Shown here in pieces: positions 53,780-63,583 of a stretch of DNA of 64,000 nucleotides (its first letter is position 1; each line of letters starts with the position of its first letter). Source of the stretch: Lachnospiraceae bacterium (lineage in GTDB: Bacteria > Bacillota > Clostridia > Lachnospirales > Lachnospiraceae); contig AP025576.1 in assembly GCA_022845955.1 (NCBI GenBank), positions 4,588,001-4,652,000 on the forward strand. Direction: 5' to 3'. The position numbers were made by a program, and so were the translations under genes. The notes under the pieces are model-generated. The model worked only from the letters and a program-made list of their open reading frames with translations, ran no database searches and had not been told where the DNA came from.

Positions 53780-53825
53780 TTCCTCACAATTTAATAATAA
53801 TTCCATCACAATTCCTTTTTATACT
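53780..53825 (+). promoter_or_regulatory. Direct-repeat activator-type promoter of htrA
   Basis: TTCCTCACAATT (53780-53791) and TTCCATCACAATT (53801-53813) recur with a 21-base period, two helical turns, and are followed by a TATACT -10 at 53820-53825 with no good -35. Such layout is typical of a promoter activated by an OmpR/CssR-type response regulator, fitting envelope-stress control of htrA. Confidence 0.5.
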
Positions 53826-53878
53826 ACAGCTATAGAAACAAAGAAAACAGATGTAATCATAAAAAGGAGTTGACTATT

Positions 53879-55309
<1,431 letters not shown>

Positions 55310-55316
55310 CAACTCT

Positions 55317-55563
55317 AACTTCGCAGGTACCAGACGGCCCTCCGCCCGCTGTCGGCGCCCCTCTCCCGGGACGGAAAAGGATTTTCGCAGGTGCCTGTCA
55401 GACCATGGAGATGAGACCAGTCAAATGTGTCAGCCTCATCTGACACATTTGACGCCCCTGGGCTCATCGGAATGCCCGGTCTGATGGACCTGCGAAAATC
55501 CTTTTCCGTCCCGGGAGAGGGGCGCCGACAGCGGGCGGAGGGCCGTCTGGTACCTGCGAAGTT
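55317..55563. repeat. 247-bp element with 76-bp perfect inverted arms and internal hairpin
   Basis: The left arm (55317-55392) and right arm (55488-55563) are exact reverse complements over 76 bases. Each arm begins and ends with the motif TTCGCAGGT, so it occurs four times. The 95-base centre folds again: CAGACC/GGTCTG, GATGAG/CTCATC, and a perfect 14-bp hairpin GTCAAATGTGTCAG (55420-55433) with CTGACACATTTGAC (55440-55453). No open frame of note lies within. It fills the whole gap between convergent htrA and the URO-D-like gene. It could be a non-autonomous mobile element (MITE-like), a bidirectional terminator or a structured RNA. Confidence 0.95.
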
Positions 55564-55596
55564 CGAATTAATACTATGAGCCCCCTGCCAATACCC

Positions 55597-56844
55597 TTAC
55601 CCGAATTTTTCCACCGTATTCATAGCCAGTGCCGCCCACTTTTCCAGCCGCTCCGGTTCATAACGGACTGTGGAGATATCTTTCAGGATCAGTTCCAGGG
55701 ACACCCCGTTTTTCTGCGCGGCCCTGCAGGTTCTCTCCAGATCACCCGAAACCACATCCGCATCCATGCTTTCCCCTGCCAGAAAAGCAGGGGACGGCTT
55801 GGCTGACATCACGATATCCCCGGGCAGCCTTTCCGCGAACGCCTCCCGGTGGCTCCAGGGGCTGCAGGATATTTTTTTCACATGGGGGATCCTGCTGATA
55901 AGGGAAAGACGGTCATCCAGCCTGTCGCAGCAGCCATAATAAATCATGCCGTATTCTTCGGCCAGCCGGGATATATACGGCACCTCAAATTCCTCCGTCA
56001 CCGCAGGAGATACGGATGTAAAAAGCTGGGCCAGCCCGAAATTCCATGCATTTTTCGTATCTGTCCCCTTTCCCGCTCCGAAATCCGGCAGCTGGCTGTC
56101 ATTGTAGATAACGGAACAATGACACATATTGTCCGACGTATCCACCAGGCCCATTTCGTTTACCTGACGGATTCCCTCCAACGCGGAATGCGTCATCTTC
56201 TCCAGAATGCGGTGGATAAAATCCGGCCGGTCTATCAAATCATAATAAATGGCTTCCACTCCCATCAGCTCCGCCAGCTCATCCCATATCCCGAGACGGA
56301 TATAGACACCTCCGGCCTGCCGCACCGGAAGGATGCCGCCAAACACATATTCCGCGGCTTCCCGCCACTCCCGCGAACGGGCTTTATCATGGGTAATGAC
56401 CATATCCCGTATTTTATCCAAATCCTCTTCACCGGCCAGCTGATTCCGGAAGGCATGGGAAACCACGGCGTTGTCTTTATCCGTAACTGCGGTCGTTTCC
56501 ATGACTTTCAGGCCGTATCCGCTGTTTTGTGCCGCAAACGGAATGGTGAGGAAGGGTTCCACCACCATATCCACAGGAAAATGGTTCCACTTATATATGG
56601 TGCTGCGCAGGGTAAACTCTATCTCCCGGAAAAAAGGATCCTGCGCCACACAGGCCAATTCCCCGCCTCTGTCCAATTCATTCCAGGGAAGCTGATCGAT
56701 CAGCACCATAGGACGGGTATTGTCATGTCGGTTAAACGCCTTCCACAGTTCCATTTTTTTCCGCTGCACCGGCAGGGATGCGATTTCCATATAGGTATCT
56801 GCCAGTGTCCGCAGCACTTCTGCCTCTTCTTTTTTCAATTCCAT
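55597..56844 (-). CDS. Uroporphyrinogen-decarboxylase-family protein (probable corrinoid methyltransferase relative)
   Basis: A 415-residue protein of the URO-D superfamily. The N-terminus with LPVQRKKMELWKAFNRHD and RPMVLIDQLPWNEL, followed by FPVDMVVEPF, matches the group found in anaerobes near corrinoid methyltransferases and carbohydrate operons rather than haem-synthesis HemE, which is about 345 residues. No corrinoid protein or haem gene is adjacent. GGGAGG lies before the ATG, with a TATAAT at 56882-56877 upstream. It is divergent from an AraC regulator at 57042 that may control it. Confidence 0.78.
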   Translation of the reverse strand: MELKKEEAEVLRTLADTYMEIASLPVQRKKMELWKAFNRHDNTRPMVLIDQLPWNELDRGGELACVAQDPFFREIEFTLRSTIYKWNHFPVDMVVEPFLTIPFAAQNSGYGLKVMETTAVTDKDNAVVSHAFRNQLAGEEDLDKIRDMVITHDKARSREWREAAEYVFGGILPVRQAGGVYIRLGIWDELAELMGVEAIYYDLIDRPDFIHRILEKMTHSALEGIRQVNEMGLVDTSDNMCHCSVIYNDSQLPDFGAGKGTDTKNAWNFGLAQLFTSVSPAVTEEFEVPYISRLAEEYGMIYYGCCDRLDDRLSLISRIPHVKKISCSPWSHREAFAERLPGDIVMSAKPSPAFLAGESMDADVVSGDLERTCRAAQKNGVSLELILKDISTVRYEPERLEKWAALAMNTVEKFG

Positions 56845-56951
56845 TACACCTTGCCCTCCCTTCTCCTTCTGTGCTTATTATACTACGCCGTTTTCCCGTT
56901 TCTTCCTATGGCAGATAGCATGGAAAACTTCTCAAAAAGCAACTTTAGCAA

Positions 56952-56980
56952 TTGCCAGGCCGGGCAGCAAAACCTATAAT
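56952..56980 (+). promoter_or_regulatory. Sigma-A-type promoter of the AraC gene at 57042
   Basis: TTGCCA (56952-56957), a 17-base spacer and TATAAT (56975-56980). The leader that follows carries AACCGTT (56995-57001 region) and AACGGTT, which can fold into a small hairpin before the ribosome site. Confidence 0.78.
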
Positions 56981-57041
56981 AAAATAAAAAGGCAACCGTT
57001 TCATCAAGACGGAACGGTTACACGGAAAGAGGCTTACAAAT

Positions 57042-57788
57042 ATGCTTTTACTATATGGCTATGAAACCGTCCCGCAGGACTGGCAGGTAAAAGAAAGCCG
57101 CCCGCCTTCTTATTCCAGGGTATATTATGTGCTGTCCGGAGAGGTTCTTTATACGGATGAACACCAGTCCCGTAGGCTCCGTGCCGGTTATCTGTATGTT
57201 TTCCCTTCCGCCCTTCCCTACCAAATGTCACAAAACCCGGAAAATCCGCTGTGCTGCCTGTTTCTCCACATCGATATTTTCCCCCATATCCTTCACGAAC
57301 TCCTGGAAATTCCCATTAAAGAGGATACCTTCCCTGCCCATCTGCTCGCCGCCATGCGTTCCTGGTGTCAGGACAATCCGGCGCATAAAGCCTGCCCGAT
57401 CATGGAATCCCTCTCCGGCGCTCTGGAAGCCTTCCTGGACAGCCGCGGACTGCTGCCTTCCGTTCCCCGCAGGCTTGCCTGCACCCTTCAATATATAGCG
57501 GATCATGTACAGGAAAAAATCACCGTGGAAATGCTGAGCCGTCTCTGCGGATACCACCCCCAGTATTACATCCGCCTGTTTACCTCTTGTATGGGAATCC
57601 CTCCGCACCAGTTTCTTATCCATTACCGCATGAAGCTGGGCCTTTCTTCTCTGTTATCCGGGCGAAGCGTTGCGGAAACGGCGGAACATGTGGGATATCC
57701 GGAGGTACGCAATTTTATCCGTGCCTTCCATAAACACTACGGGTATTCTCCTCTTCAGCTGAAAAAGATGATCCATATTCTGCCCTGA
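57042..57788 (+). CDS. AraC-family transcriptional regulator with cupin-type domain
   Basis: A 248-residue regulator: N-terminal cupin-like half (YYVLSGEVLYTDEHQ; LRAGYLYVFPSALPYQ at about 47-62) and C-terminal AraC domain (VEMLSRLCGYHPQYYIRLF; VAETAEHVGYPEVRNFIRAF; GYSPLQLKK). AAAGAGG precedes the ATG. It is divergent from the URO-D-like gene, its most plausible target, and has a near-consensus promoter. Confidence 0.88.
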   Translation: MLLLYGYETVPQDWQVKESRPPSYSRVYYVLSGEVLYTDEHQSRRLRAGYLYVFPSALPYQMSQNPENPLCCLFLHIDIFPHILHELLEIPIKEDTFPAHLLAAMRSWCQDNPAHKACPIMESLSGALEAFLDSRGLLPSVPRRLACTLQYIADHVQEKITVEMLSRLCGYHPQYYIRLFTSCMGIPPHQFLIHYRMKLGLSSLLSGRSVAETAEHVGYPEVRNFIRAFHKHYGYSPLQLKKMIHILP

Positions 57789-57858
57789 ATAAGAGACCTG
57801 TTCCTGTCATCCTATCCGCGGTTTCTCATTTTTCCCGCTATGCTAAACCGGGTCCGGG

Positions 57859-58227
57859 TTACCGCCAGATCCCTTTAATGATCAGCCAGATTACCAGCAG
57901 CCATATAGCGACAACCGGAATGGCATAATACCATTTCTCAGGTTTCCCATCCTTCCACACATCGGCAGATTTCACACGATTCCGTTCCCATACCTCCCCG
58001 GGTATCAGTTTTATAGTCAGTGCTATCAGCGCCGGAAGCAGGATTACATCATCCAGGTAACCCAAAACAGGTATGAAATCCGGTATCAGGTCAACCGGAG
58101 ATAATGCATAGCCGACAGTAATGCCGGCTATTATCTTTGCCAAAACCGGCGTATCTTTATCTTTCAATGCAAAAAAGACCGTCGGAATATCCTGTTTCAA
58201 TTTCTTTGCGCGTTCTTTCAGCTTCAC
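57859..58227 (-). CDS. YkvA/DUF1232-family membrane protein
   Basis: A 122-residue protein with the DUF1232 signature ITVGYALSPVDLIPDFIPVLGYLDDVILLP at about 36-65 and a C-terminal transmembrane helix (about 100-118). The N-terminus is lysine-rich. The start is a GTG preceded by GAGAGGA. The domain is widespread with no settled function. Transcribed alone and convergent with the AraC gene. Confidence 0.85.
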   Translation of the reverse strand: MKLKERAKKLKQDIPTVFFALKDKDTPVLAKIIAGITVGYALSPVDLIPDFIPVLGYLDDVILLPALIALTIKLIPGEVWERNRVKSADVWKDGKPEKWYYAIPVVAIWLLVIWLIIKGIWR

Positions 58228-58672
58228 AGCAAGTCCTCTCTTTCACCCATCTATTTCCGCATTTACCATACCATCGCCGGCGTACATCCATAGTCTAAAT
58301 TCAAACCTGGTAAAAGTCAAACCACATAAAAATAAATCCGTCTAATTCCCATTTACTATTTGATTAAAGAAGGCCTTATGTAACAGTCTATTTCCGAAAA
58401 CAGGAACAGGCTGACCTTTTCACCAAAAAATGGCAGTCCTTTGGCCGGCTGTATGAAGAATAAATCATATTTGTGAAGAAAGCCACGATACGAAGCAGAA
58501 TGTGAATATACTAATTAAATCATTCCTGGAACAGGGGTATGTCCAACTGCAGGAGCTTCTGATCCTATTCGCAGAAATCTATGAAGAATGTTTCCGGAAA
58601 CGTATGGCTGCCTTGCTCCGCGATAAGTAAACTGCACTGAGGATGTTATAAAGAATTAGAAAGGGAAAAATT
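58228..58672. other. Gene-remnant stretch without an intact gene
   Basis: Plus-strand protein-like pieces are visible without starts or ribosome sites: VYFRKQEQADLFTKKW ending in a stop near 58466, and NILIKSFLEQGYVQLQELL with a tail KRMAALLRDK ending in a stop near 58630. These look like C-terminal leftovers of regulators or transferases. No RNA gene or mobile-element signature was seen. Confidence 0.4.
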
Positions 58673-58863
58673 ATGAAGGTTAGAACAGATAGAAAAAAGT
58701 TGTCCTATGTAGTCTTTTTATCATTGCTGTCGCGGTTTTCGCCTATTTACATGCGGCACGCGGGAAATGCAGAAAAAAAGAACAGGCGGCCCGGGTAGAA
58801 GCCTTTATTGCAAGGTACCAGGATTACTACCGCTACACTGCCAGAGAGAACGCAGAGAAGTAA
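58673..58863 (+). pseudogene. Small single-helix membrane protein gene with frameshift
   Basis: An ATG with GGGAAAA ribosome-like sequence upstream starts MKVRTDRKKLSYV; a membrane helix LFIIAVAVFAYLHAA and a charged tail (RYQDYYRYTARENAEK) then follow in a different frame up to the stop at 58861. A one-base change around 58710-58720 would restore one protein of about 63 residues. Without it the first frame stops after about 43 codons. Confidence 0.45.
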
Positions 58864-58937
58864 TACCTGGGCAGAGAGTGGGACAAACAAACGACGGATG
58901 CTATGTTCTGCGGTTCCTCTTTATATTCCAGCAGAAA

Positions 58938-58977
58938 CAGCCGCCGGACTGTGAGGTATCGGGCAGTCCGGCGGCTG
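58938..58977 (-). terminator. Terminator of the arabinoside operon
   Basis: CAGCCGCCGGACTG (58938-58951) and its exact complement CAGTCCGGCGGCTG (58964-58977) surround a 12-base loop. It lies 6 bases past the stop of the GH51 gene; on the minus strand TTTCTG follows. Confidence 0.85.
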
Positions 58978-58982
58978 ACACC

Positions 58983-60527
58983 TTAGTGCTTTTCTTCAGA
59001 TACGTGATATCGTATCACATTCCAGGAAATCGGCGGAAGACAGAAGTTAAGCTGCCTTTTATCCACTTTAACCGCATGTGGCACAACACGCAGCGGATTC
59101 TCAAAGGTATTCCCTGCAAATGCCTCTTCTTCATAAAGTCGACTGTATTCAATACATACCATATCTGAAAAACCCTGTAAACTTAGTTCAAAGACAATAT
59201 CCTCATTTTTGCTGAAATTTACAGCAAAAACCACCACTTCCTGCCTTTCAGTATTATAAACTACAGCACTTTGAATCACAGGTTGTTCTCCGTATTTTCC
59301 CGTTGTTTCTGAGGGCACACAGGATACCTGCTGCAAAACAATACCCTTTCCATAAACTGCCACATCCCGAAAAGGATAGAATGTTGTCTGCCGAAAACAC
59401 GATCCTTTTGGATCAACCTGAATCATTGAGCCAATTACAATGGACTGGCATGCTGCCTTCACTACATCGCATTTATTCAGCAAAGTAAGTAAAAATGCCC
59501 CCTGAAGAACTGCATCCAGTGCGGTATATGAACTTTCCTCTTTGCATACCTCCTTCCACCATGGATAGTTTTTAGGATTAAAGTCCTTGCTGCTCAAAAT
59601 TCCCCATTCATCAAAACTAACAGCAACCTGTTTTGCCGTCCGCTTTTTTCCCTGGATAAACCGGGAAGCAGCCATAACCGTATCAATATAATTGTTGATA
59701 TCCTCAGGCAGATGTGCTATATCATCCAGAGTATCTGTATTGCAGGCATACATATCCTTATGGGCAGCATAACAGTAATATCTATGAAGTGATATATACT
59801 TAACCTCTTCATAGGTTTCCTCCAAAACAATCCTATCCCATTCCGGATATGTATCCAGATCTATTTCCGGACTGCAGCTTCCACAAAGAATCAATTCAAT
59901 GGAGTCGTCCAGTTTTCTCATCATTCTTGCTGTTTCAACTGCTTTCCGCGCATATTCATAAGGTGTTTTATGTTCTATCTGATGAACGCCGTCCATCTCA
60001 TTACCAAGCCCCCACAGTTTAACACAATGAGGATTTTCAAACCCATTCCTTTTTCTTTGCCTGGCCCACTTCGTATTGCCGTCATAGTTGCAATATTCCA
60101 GTTCTTCCACTGCTTCTTCGCTTGTTCCCGTACCCAGATTCACCACCAACATCGGTTCAACATCCAGCTTTTTGCACAGAATGCAAAACTCATCAATGCC
60201 TATCTGATTAGATTCCTCTTGTCCCCATGCAAGATCGTATTTTACCGGCCGCATTTCCTTTGGACCGATTCCATCCTTCCAATGGTAGCCGGAAACAAAA
60301 TTTCCTCCAGGATATCGTATGAAAGTAGTATGCAGTTCTCTGAGCAACTCCATTACATCCTTACGGAATCCCATTTCATCCGCCTGAGGATGGGAAGGAC
60401 TGTACAGACAGCCATATATAATAGTATGAATATGTTCTAAAAATGTTCCGTACATCCTTTGATTTATACTTCCTACTGTAAAATTGCGATCCGCTATTAC
60501 TCTCCCCTTTTTATTTATTTTGTCCAT
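58983..60527 (-). CDS. abfA: GH51 alpha-L-arabinofuranosidase
   Basis: A 514-residue cytosolic enzyme that releases arabinose from arabinan or arabinoxylan oligosaccharides. NQRMYGTFLEH (22-32), RYPGGNFVSGYHWKDGIGP (71-89), acid/base E177 in LGNEMDG and nucleophile E307 in VSFDEWG fit GH51, as do the barrel-plus-beta-sandwich length and lack of a signal peptide. GAGG precedes the ATG, which overlaps the end of the upstream hydrolase gene by 13 bases. Last gene of the operon. Confidence 0.95.
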   Translation of the reverse strand: MDKINKKGRVIADRNFTVGSINQRMYGTFLEHIHTIIYGCLYSPSHPQADEMGFRKDVMELLRELHTTFIRYPGGNFVSGYHWKDGIGPKEMRPVKYDLAWGQEESNQIGIDEFCILCKKLDVEPMLVVNLGTGTSEEAVEELEYCNYDGNTKWARQRKRNGFENPHCVKLWGLGNEMDGVHQIEHKTPYEYARKAVETARMMRKLDDSIELILCGSCSPEIDLDTYPEWDRIVLEETYEEVKYISLHRYYCYAAHKDMYACNTDTLDDIAHLPEDINNYIDTVMAASRFIQGKKRTAKQVAVSFDEWGILSSKDFNPKNYPWWKEVCKEESSYTALDAVLQGAFLLTLLNKCDVVKAACQSIVIGSMIQVDPKGSCFRQTTFYPFRDVAVYGKGIVLQQVSCVPSETTGKYGEQPVIQSAVVYNTERQEVVVFAVNFSKNEDIVFELSLQGFSDMVCIEYSRLYEEEAFAGNTFENPLRVVPHAVKVDKRQLNFCLPPISWNVIRYHVSEEKH

Positions 60528-61627
60528 ATAACTTTATCCTCATTGTATTCCTTTAGAATCTCCAGTTCCTCCGTATCATAGGGGGTAAAATCCGCATGAT
60601 ACAGATCATGCATCCATAAAGTTGTATCTATACCGGAGTAGTCCTTAATAAAATCCCATACGATATGGAACTGGGTCTTACCATTTACCAAACCAAAAAA
60701 ATAGCTTCCTATCTTTTCTTTTTTCCATAATGGCAGATGGGTTTGAATCAGACTTCCGAATGGTCTGTGCATCCATTCGGTATTAATCAAAGGACGATTA
60801 AACTGTCTCAGGAATGCAATCAGCTGCCTTGCATGCGTATAATCCCCATAAAAATGGAAAGTTACAATATCTGAAAGTTCAATATTTAAACGATCCACAT
60901 CTCCATAGAACATAGGATGATGCAGCCATTGGTAATAATTCTTGCCATCTGTCTGGGCTCCCCACATTTCAATTGTCAGAGGCTGTTTTACATCTTCTTC
61001 CCGAAGCCATCCTATAATTTTTTCTGCCATAGGCATAGAGCGGGCATCTCTTCCTGAATTTCCCAGTTCATTCCAGATATTCCATATGATTATTCTGTCA
61101 TCTTGACCGTAAACTTTAGCCAGTTCTCTGACATATTCTTCAATAACCGGCTCCATTTCCTGATCATCTGTAATACTATAGCCAACCGATTCCCCGCTCT
61201 GTGTGTCCACATCAAAAGAATTCTGTGAGGAACCTCCAAAGAATCCAGCCTCCGGTTCCGGTTGCGGACCAAGTATCGGCTCCTTATAATATACTTTTGC
61301 GACAGTACAATCATTAAAAAGAACAGGCATTATCGTCATGTCATACAAATCAAGAAGGGAAATAAACTCTTCCAGATTCCTCATAAATGTATCATGCTGA
61401 ACCTTCCATAGGTGAAACGGAAGAAACACCCGCACACTATTCAGTTTCAGAGATGCCGCAAGTGCAATTTCCTTCGCAGCTTCATTGAATGCATTTCTAT
61501 GATCGAAATCCTGTAGCAGCCACAAAATGCCTCCTGTCGAGGTACTCGGTACAAAATTAAAACCGGATATCCATTCATGTTCCCTATACCATTTCCATAT
61601 TTCCTCTTCCGTCCATTTTCTTTTCAT
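60515..61627 (-). CDS. GH5-like clan GH-A glycoside hydrolase
   Basis: A 370-residue cytosolic TIM-barrel hydrolase, often labelled 1,4-beta-xylanase-like. SGFNFVPSTSTGG near 20-32, VRVFLPFHLW, acid/base glutamate in WNIWNELGNSGR and nucleophile in LINTEWMHRP are clan GH-A motifs. AGGAGG precedes the ATG. It lies between the LplC-type permease and the arabinofuranosidase gene, suggesting action on an arabinose-containing oligosaccharide. GH family assignment is uncertain. Confidence 0.8.
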   Translation of the reverse strand: MKRKWTEEEIWKWYREHEWISGFNFVPSTSTGGILWLLQDFDHRNAFNEAAKEIALAASLKLNSVRVFLPFHLWKVQHDTFMRNLEEFISLLDLYDMTIMPVLFNDCTVAKVYYKEPILGPQPEPEAGFFGGSSQNSFDVDTQSGESVGYSITDDQEMEPVIEEYVRELAKVYGQDDRIIIWNIWNELGNSGRDARSMPMAEKIIGWLREEDVKQPLTIEMWGAQTDGKNYYQWLHHPMFYGDVDRLNIELSDIVTFHFYGDYTHARQLIAFLRQFNRPLINTEWMHRPFGSLIQTHLPLWKKEKIGSYFFGLVNGKTQFHIVWDFIKDYSGIDTTLWMHDLYHADFTPYDTEELEILKEYNEDKVIWTK

Positions 61628-61636
61628 ATGAGCCTC

Positions 61637-62527
61637 CTATTCCTTTACGGATCCTAACGTAATACCAGTTACAAAGTATTTCTGCAAAAAGGGATAAATT
61701 AATAAAATAGGGATGGTCGATACTACAATTTTAGAAGCATTAAATGTCCTTTGTGACATTCGATCAGCCAGCTGCTCCGCAGAGAGACCGGACTGGGAAA
61801 TGTCGGAAATACGTATTACCAGCGACTGTATATAGGTTTGTAACGGCATTTTTTCCGGTGTATTCATTAGAAGCATTCCATCGAAAAAACTGTTCCAATG
61901 ATTTACAATACTAAATAAGGATACTGTCGCAATAGCCGGTTTTGACAAGGGGATATACATACGGATCAGCATACCCAGCGGCCCTATGCCATCTAACTGT
62001 GCAGATTCCTTTATTGCTTTGGGAATATTTCTAAAAAAATTAATTATAAGTATTACATTGAACACGGGCACCGCACCGGGAAGGACAAGCGCCCAGATAC
62101 TGTCCAGCATACCAAGGTTGCGGATCACAAAATACCATGGTACAACGCCGCCGTTAAACAACATGGTAAATATCAGAAGCCACATATATTTATCACGTGC
62201 CGGAAATTGTCTGGTTTCCAGTGAAAGCGGATAAGCCATAAGCACAGTCAGCAGCATATTTATGAGCACTCCCAGAAAAACCCTCTTTACTGACATCCAA
62301 AAGGATAAAAAGAACCTTTTTTCCTGAAGTAAGTAAACATAAGAGTCGAACGTAAAGTCAACAGGCCATAAGGATACTTTTCCGGCTATTGCCGCTTCCT
62401 TCCCGCTAAAGGAAAGTGCCAGCACATTAATTAATGGAAGTATACAGATAACAAAAATAAAAAGGCTAAGAATAAGAACAAAGGCATCCACAATACGGTT
62501 CTCCAACGACTTATATTGTTTTTTCAT
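61637..62527 (-). CDS. CUT1 ABC transporter permease, LplC/YtcP type (arabinoside operon)
   Basis: A 296-residue permease with six membrane helices; EAA loop ESAQLDGIGPLGML followed by MYIPLSKP; C-terminus KYFVTGITLGSVKE. AGGAGG precedes the ATG. It begins 8 bases after the LplB-type gene. Confidence 0.92.
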   Translation of the reverse strand: MKKQYKSLENRIVDAFVLILSLFIFVICILPLINVLALSFSGKEAAIAGKVSLWPVDFTFDSYVYLLQEKRFFLSFWMSVKRVFLGVLINMLLTVLMAYPLSLETRQFPARDKYMWLLIFTMLFNGGVVPWYFVIRNLGMLDSIWALVLPGAVPVFNVILIINFFRNIPKAIKESAQLDGIGPLGMLIRMYIPLSKPAIATVSLFSIVNHWNSFFDGMLLMNTPEKMPLQTYIQSLVIRISDISQSGLSAEQLADRMSQRTFNASKIVVSTIPILLIYPFLQKYFVTGITLGSVKE

Positions 62528-62535
62528 ATTCCCTC

Positions 62536-63456
62536 CTAAAAAATCCTGTAATTTGCAAACTTATCCGCCAATTTATAGGAAGTAAAAATTAAAATAAAAC
62601 TGACCACCGACTTCAATAGCCCTACGGCCGTAGCCAGAGAAAACTGGGCATTCATGAAACCCATACGATATACATAGGTATCTATAATATCTCCGGTCCG
62701 ATATACAATAGGACTATATAAATTATAGATTTGATCGAAACCAGCATTCAAAATATTGGCAATATTCAGCGTAGCTACCAGAACAATCGTCTGTCGGATG
62801 CCCGGCAGTGTGATATGCCAGATTTTCCTCAGTCTTCCAGCACCATCCATTTCAGCGGCCTCATATAATTCTGTATTAATTCCAGCCAATGCCGCGATGA
62901 AAATAACTGCGTTATAACCAAATTCTTTCCATACCTCGCTGAAGATTACTACCGGCTGAAAAGTAGTATTACTTCCTAAAAATATAATAGGTTCCTTCAA
63001 AATCCCCAGTCCCTGCAGTACCTGATTCATAATCCCGTTTGAGTCCAGCATATCCCTAAATATGGTAGCGAGTATAACCCATGATAAGAAATGCGGCAGA
63101 TAAGCTACTGTCTGAACAATCTTTTTTGCCTTTACCACTCTCAGTTCATTAAGCAGAATAGCAAAAAAAATGGAAGCAACCAGTGTCAGTACTATTTTCC
63201 CTACAGCTATAACTAATGTATTTCTGAATATATACATGGTATCGGGCAATTGAAACATATACTTAAAATTTTCAAGCCCCACCCATTCCGATCCCCGGAT
63301 TCCCATCGTAGGTACAAAATCCTGAAAAGCTATTACTATTCCCAGCATAGGTATAATTGAAAAAATAAACAAACAAACCGTCCCGGGAAATAGCATAAGA
63401 TGATACGGTAAAGTATTTATTTTCTTCTTTTCCCTATTTCTGATTCGTTTATGCAT
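62536..63456 (-). CDS. CUT1 ABC transporter permease, LplB type (arabinoside operon)
   Basis: About 306 residues with six membrane helices; EAA loop YEAAEMDGAGRLRKI followed by ITLPGIRQ. The ATG at 63456, six bases after AGGAGG, is better than the one at 63462. It follows the binding-protein gene by about 125 bases, the reverse of the order in the other two Lpl-type operons, where the permeases come first. Confidence 0.92.
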   Translation of the reverse strand: MHKRIRNREKKKINTLPYHLMLFPGTVCLFIFSIIPMLGIVIAFQDFVPTMGIRGSEWVGLENFKYMFQLPDTMYIFRNTLVIAVGKIVLTLVASIFFAILLNELRVVKAKKIVQTVAYLPHFLSWVILATIFRDMLDSNGIMNQVLQGLGILKEPIIFLGSNTTFQPVVIFSEVWKEFGYNAVIFIAALAGINTELYEAAEMDGAGRLRKIWHITLPGIRQTIVLVATLNIANILNAGFDQIYNLYSPIVYRTGDIIDTYVYRMGFMNAQFSLATAVGLLKSVVSFILIFTSYKLADKFANYRIF

Positions 63457-63583
63457 AAGCAACCTCCTGTTTCATCCGATTTCAGAAATGGAAAAGTGCA
63501 TCTGCCGAATCACAGCTGTTTATGGGGCACTATGATCAGTAGACGCACAAACTTCCATTTAACTAACATGTAGTTATATTCTG

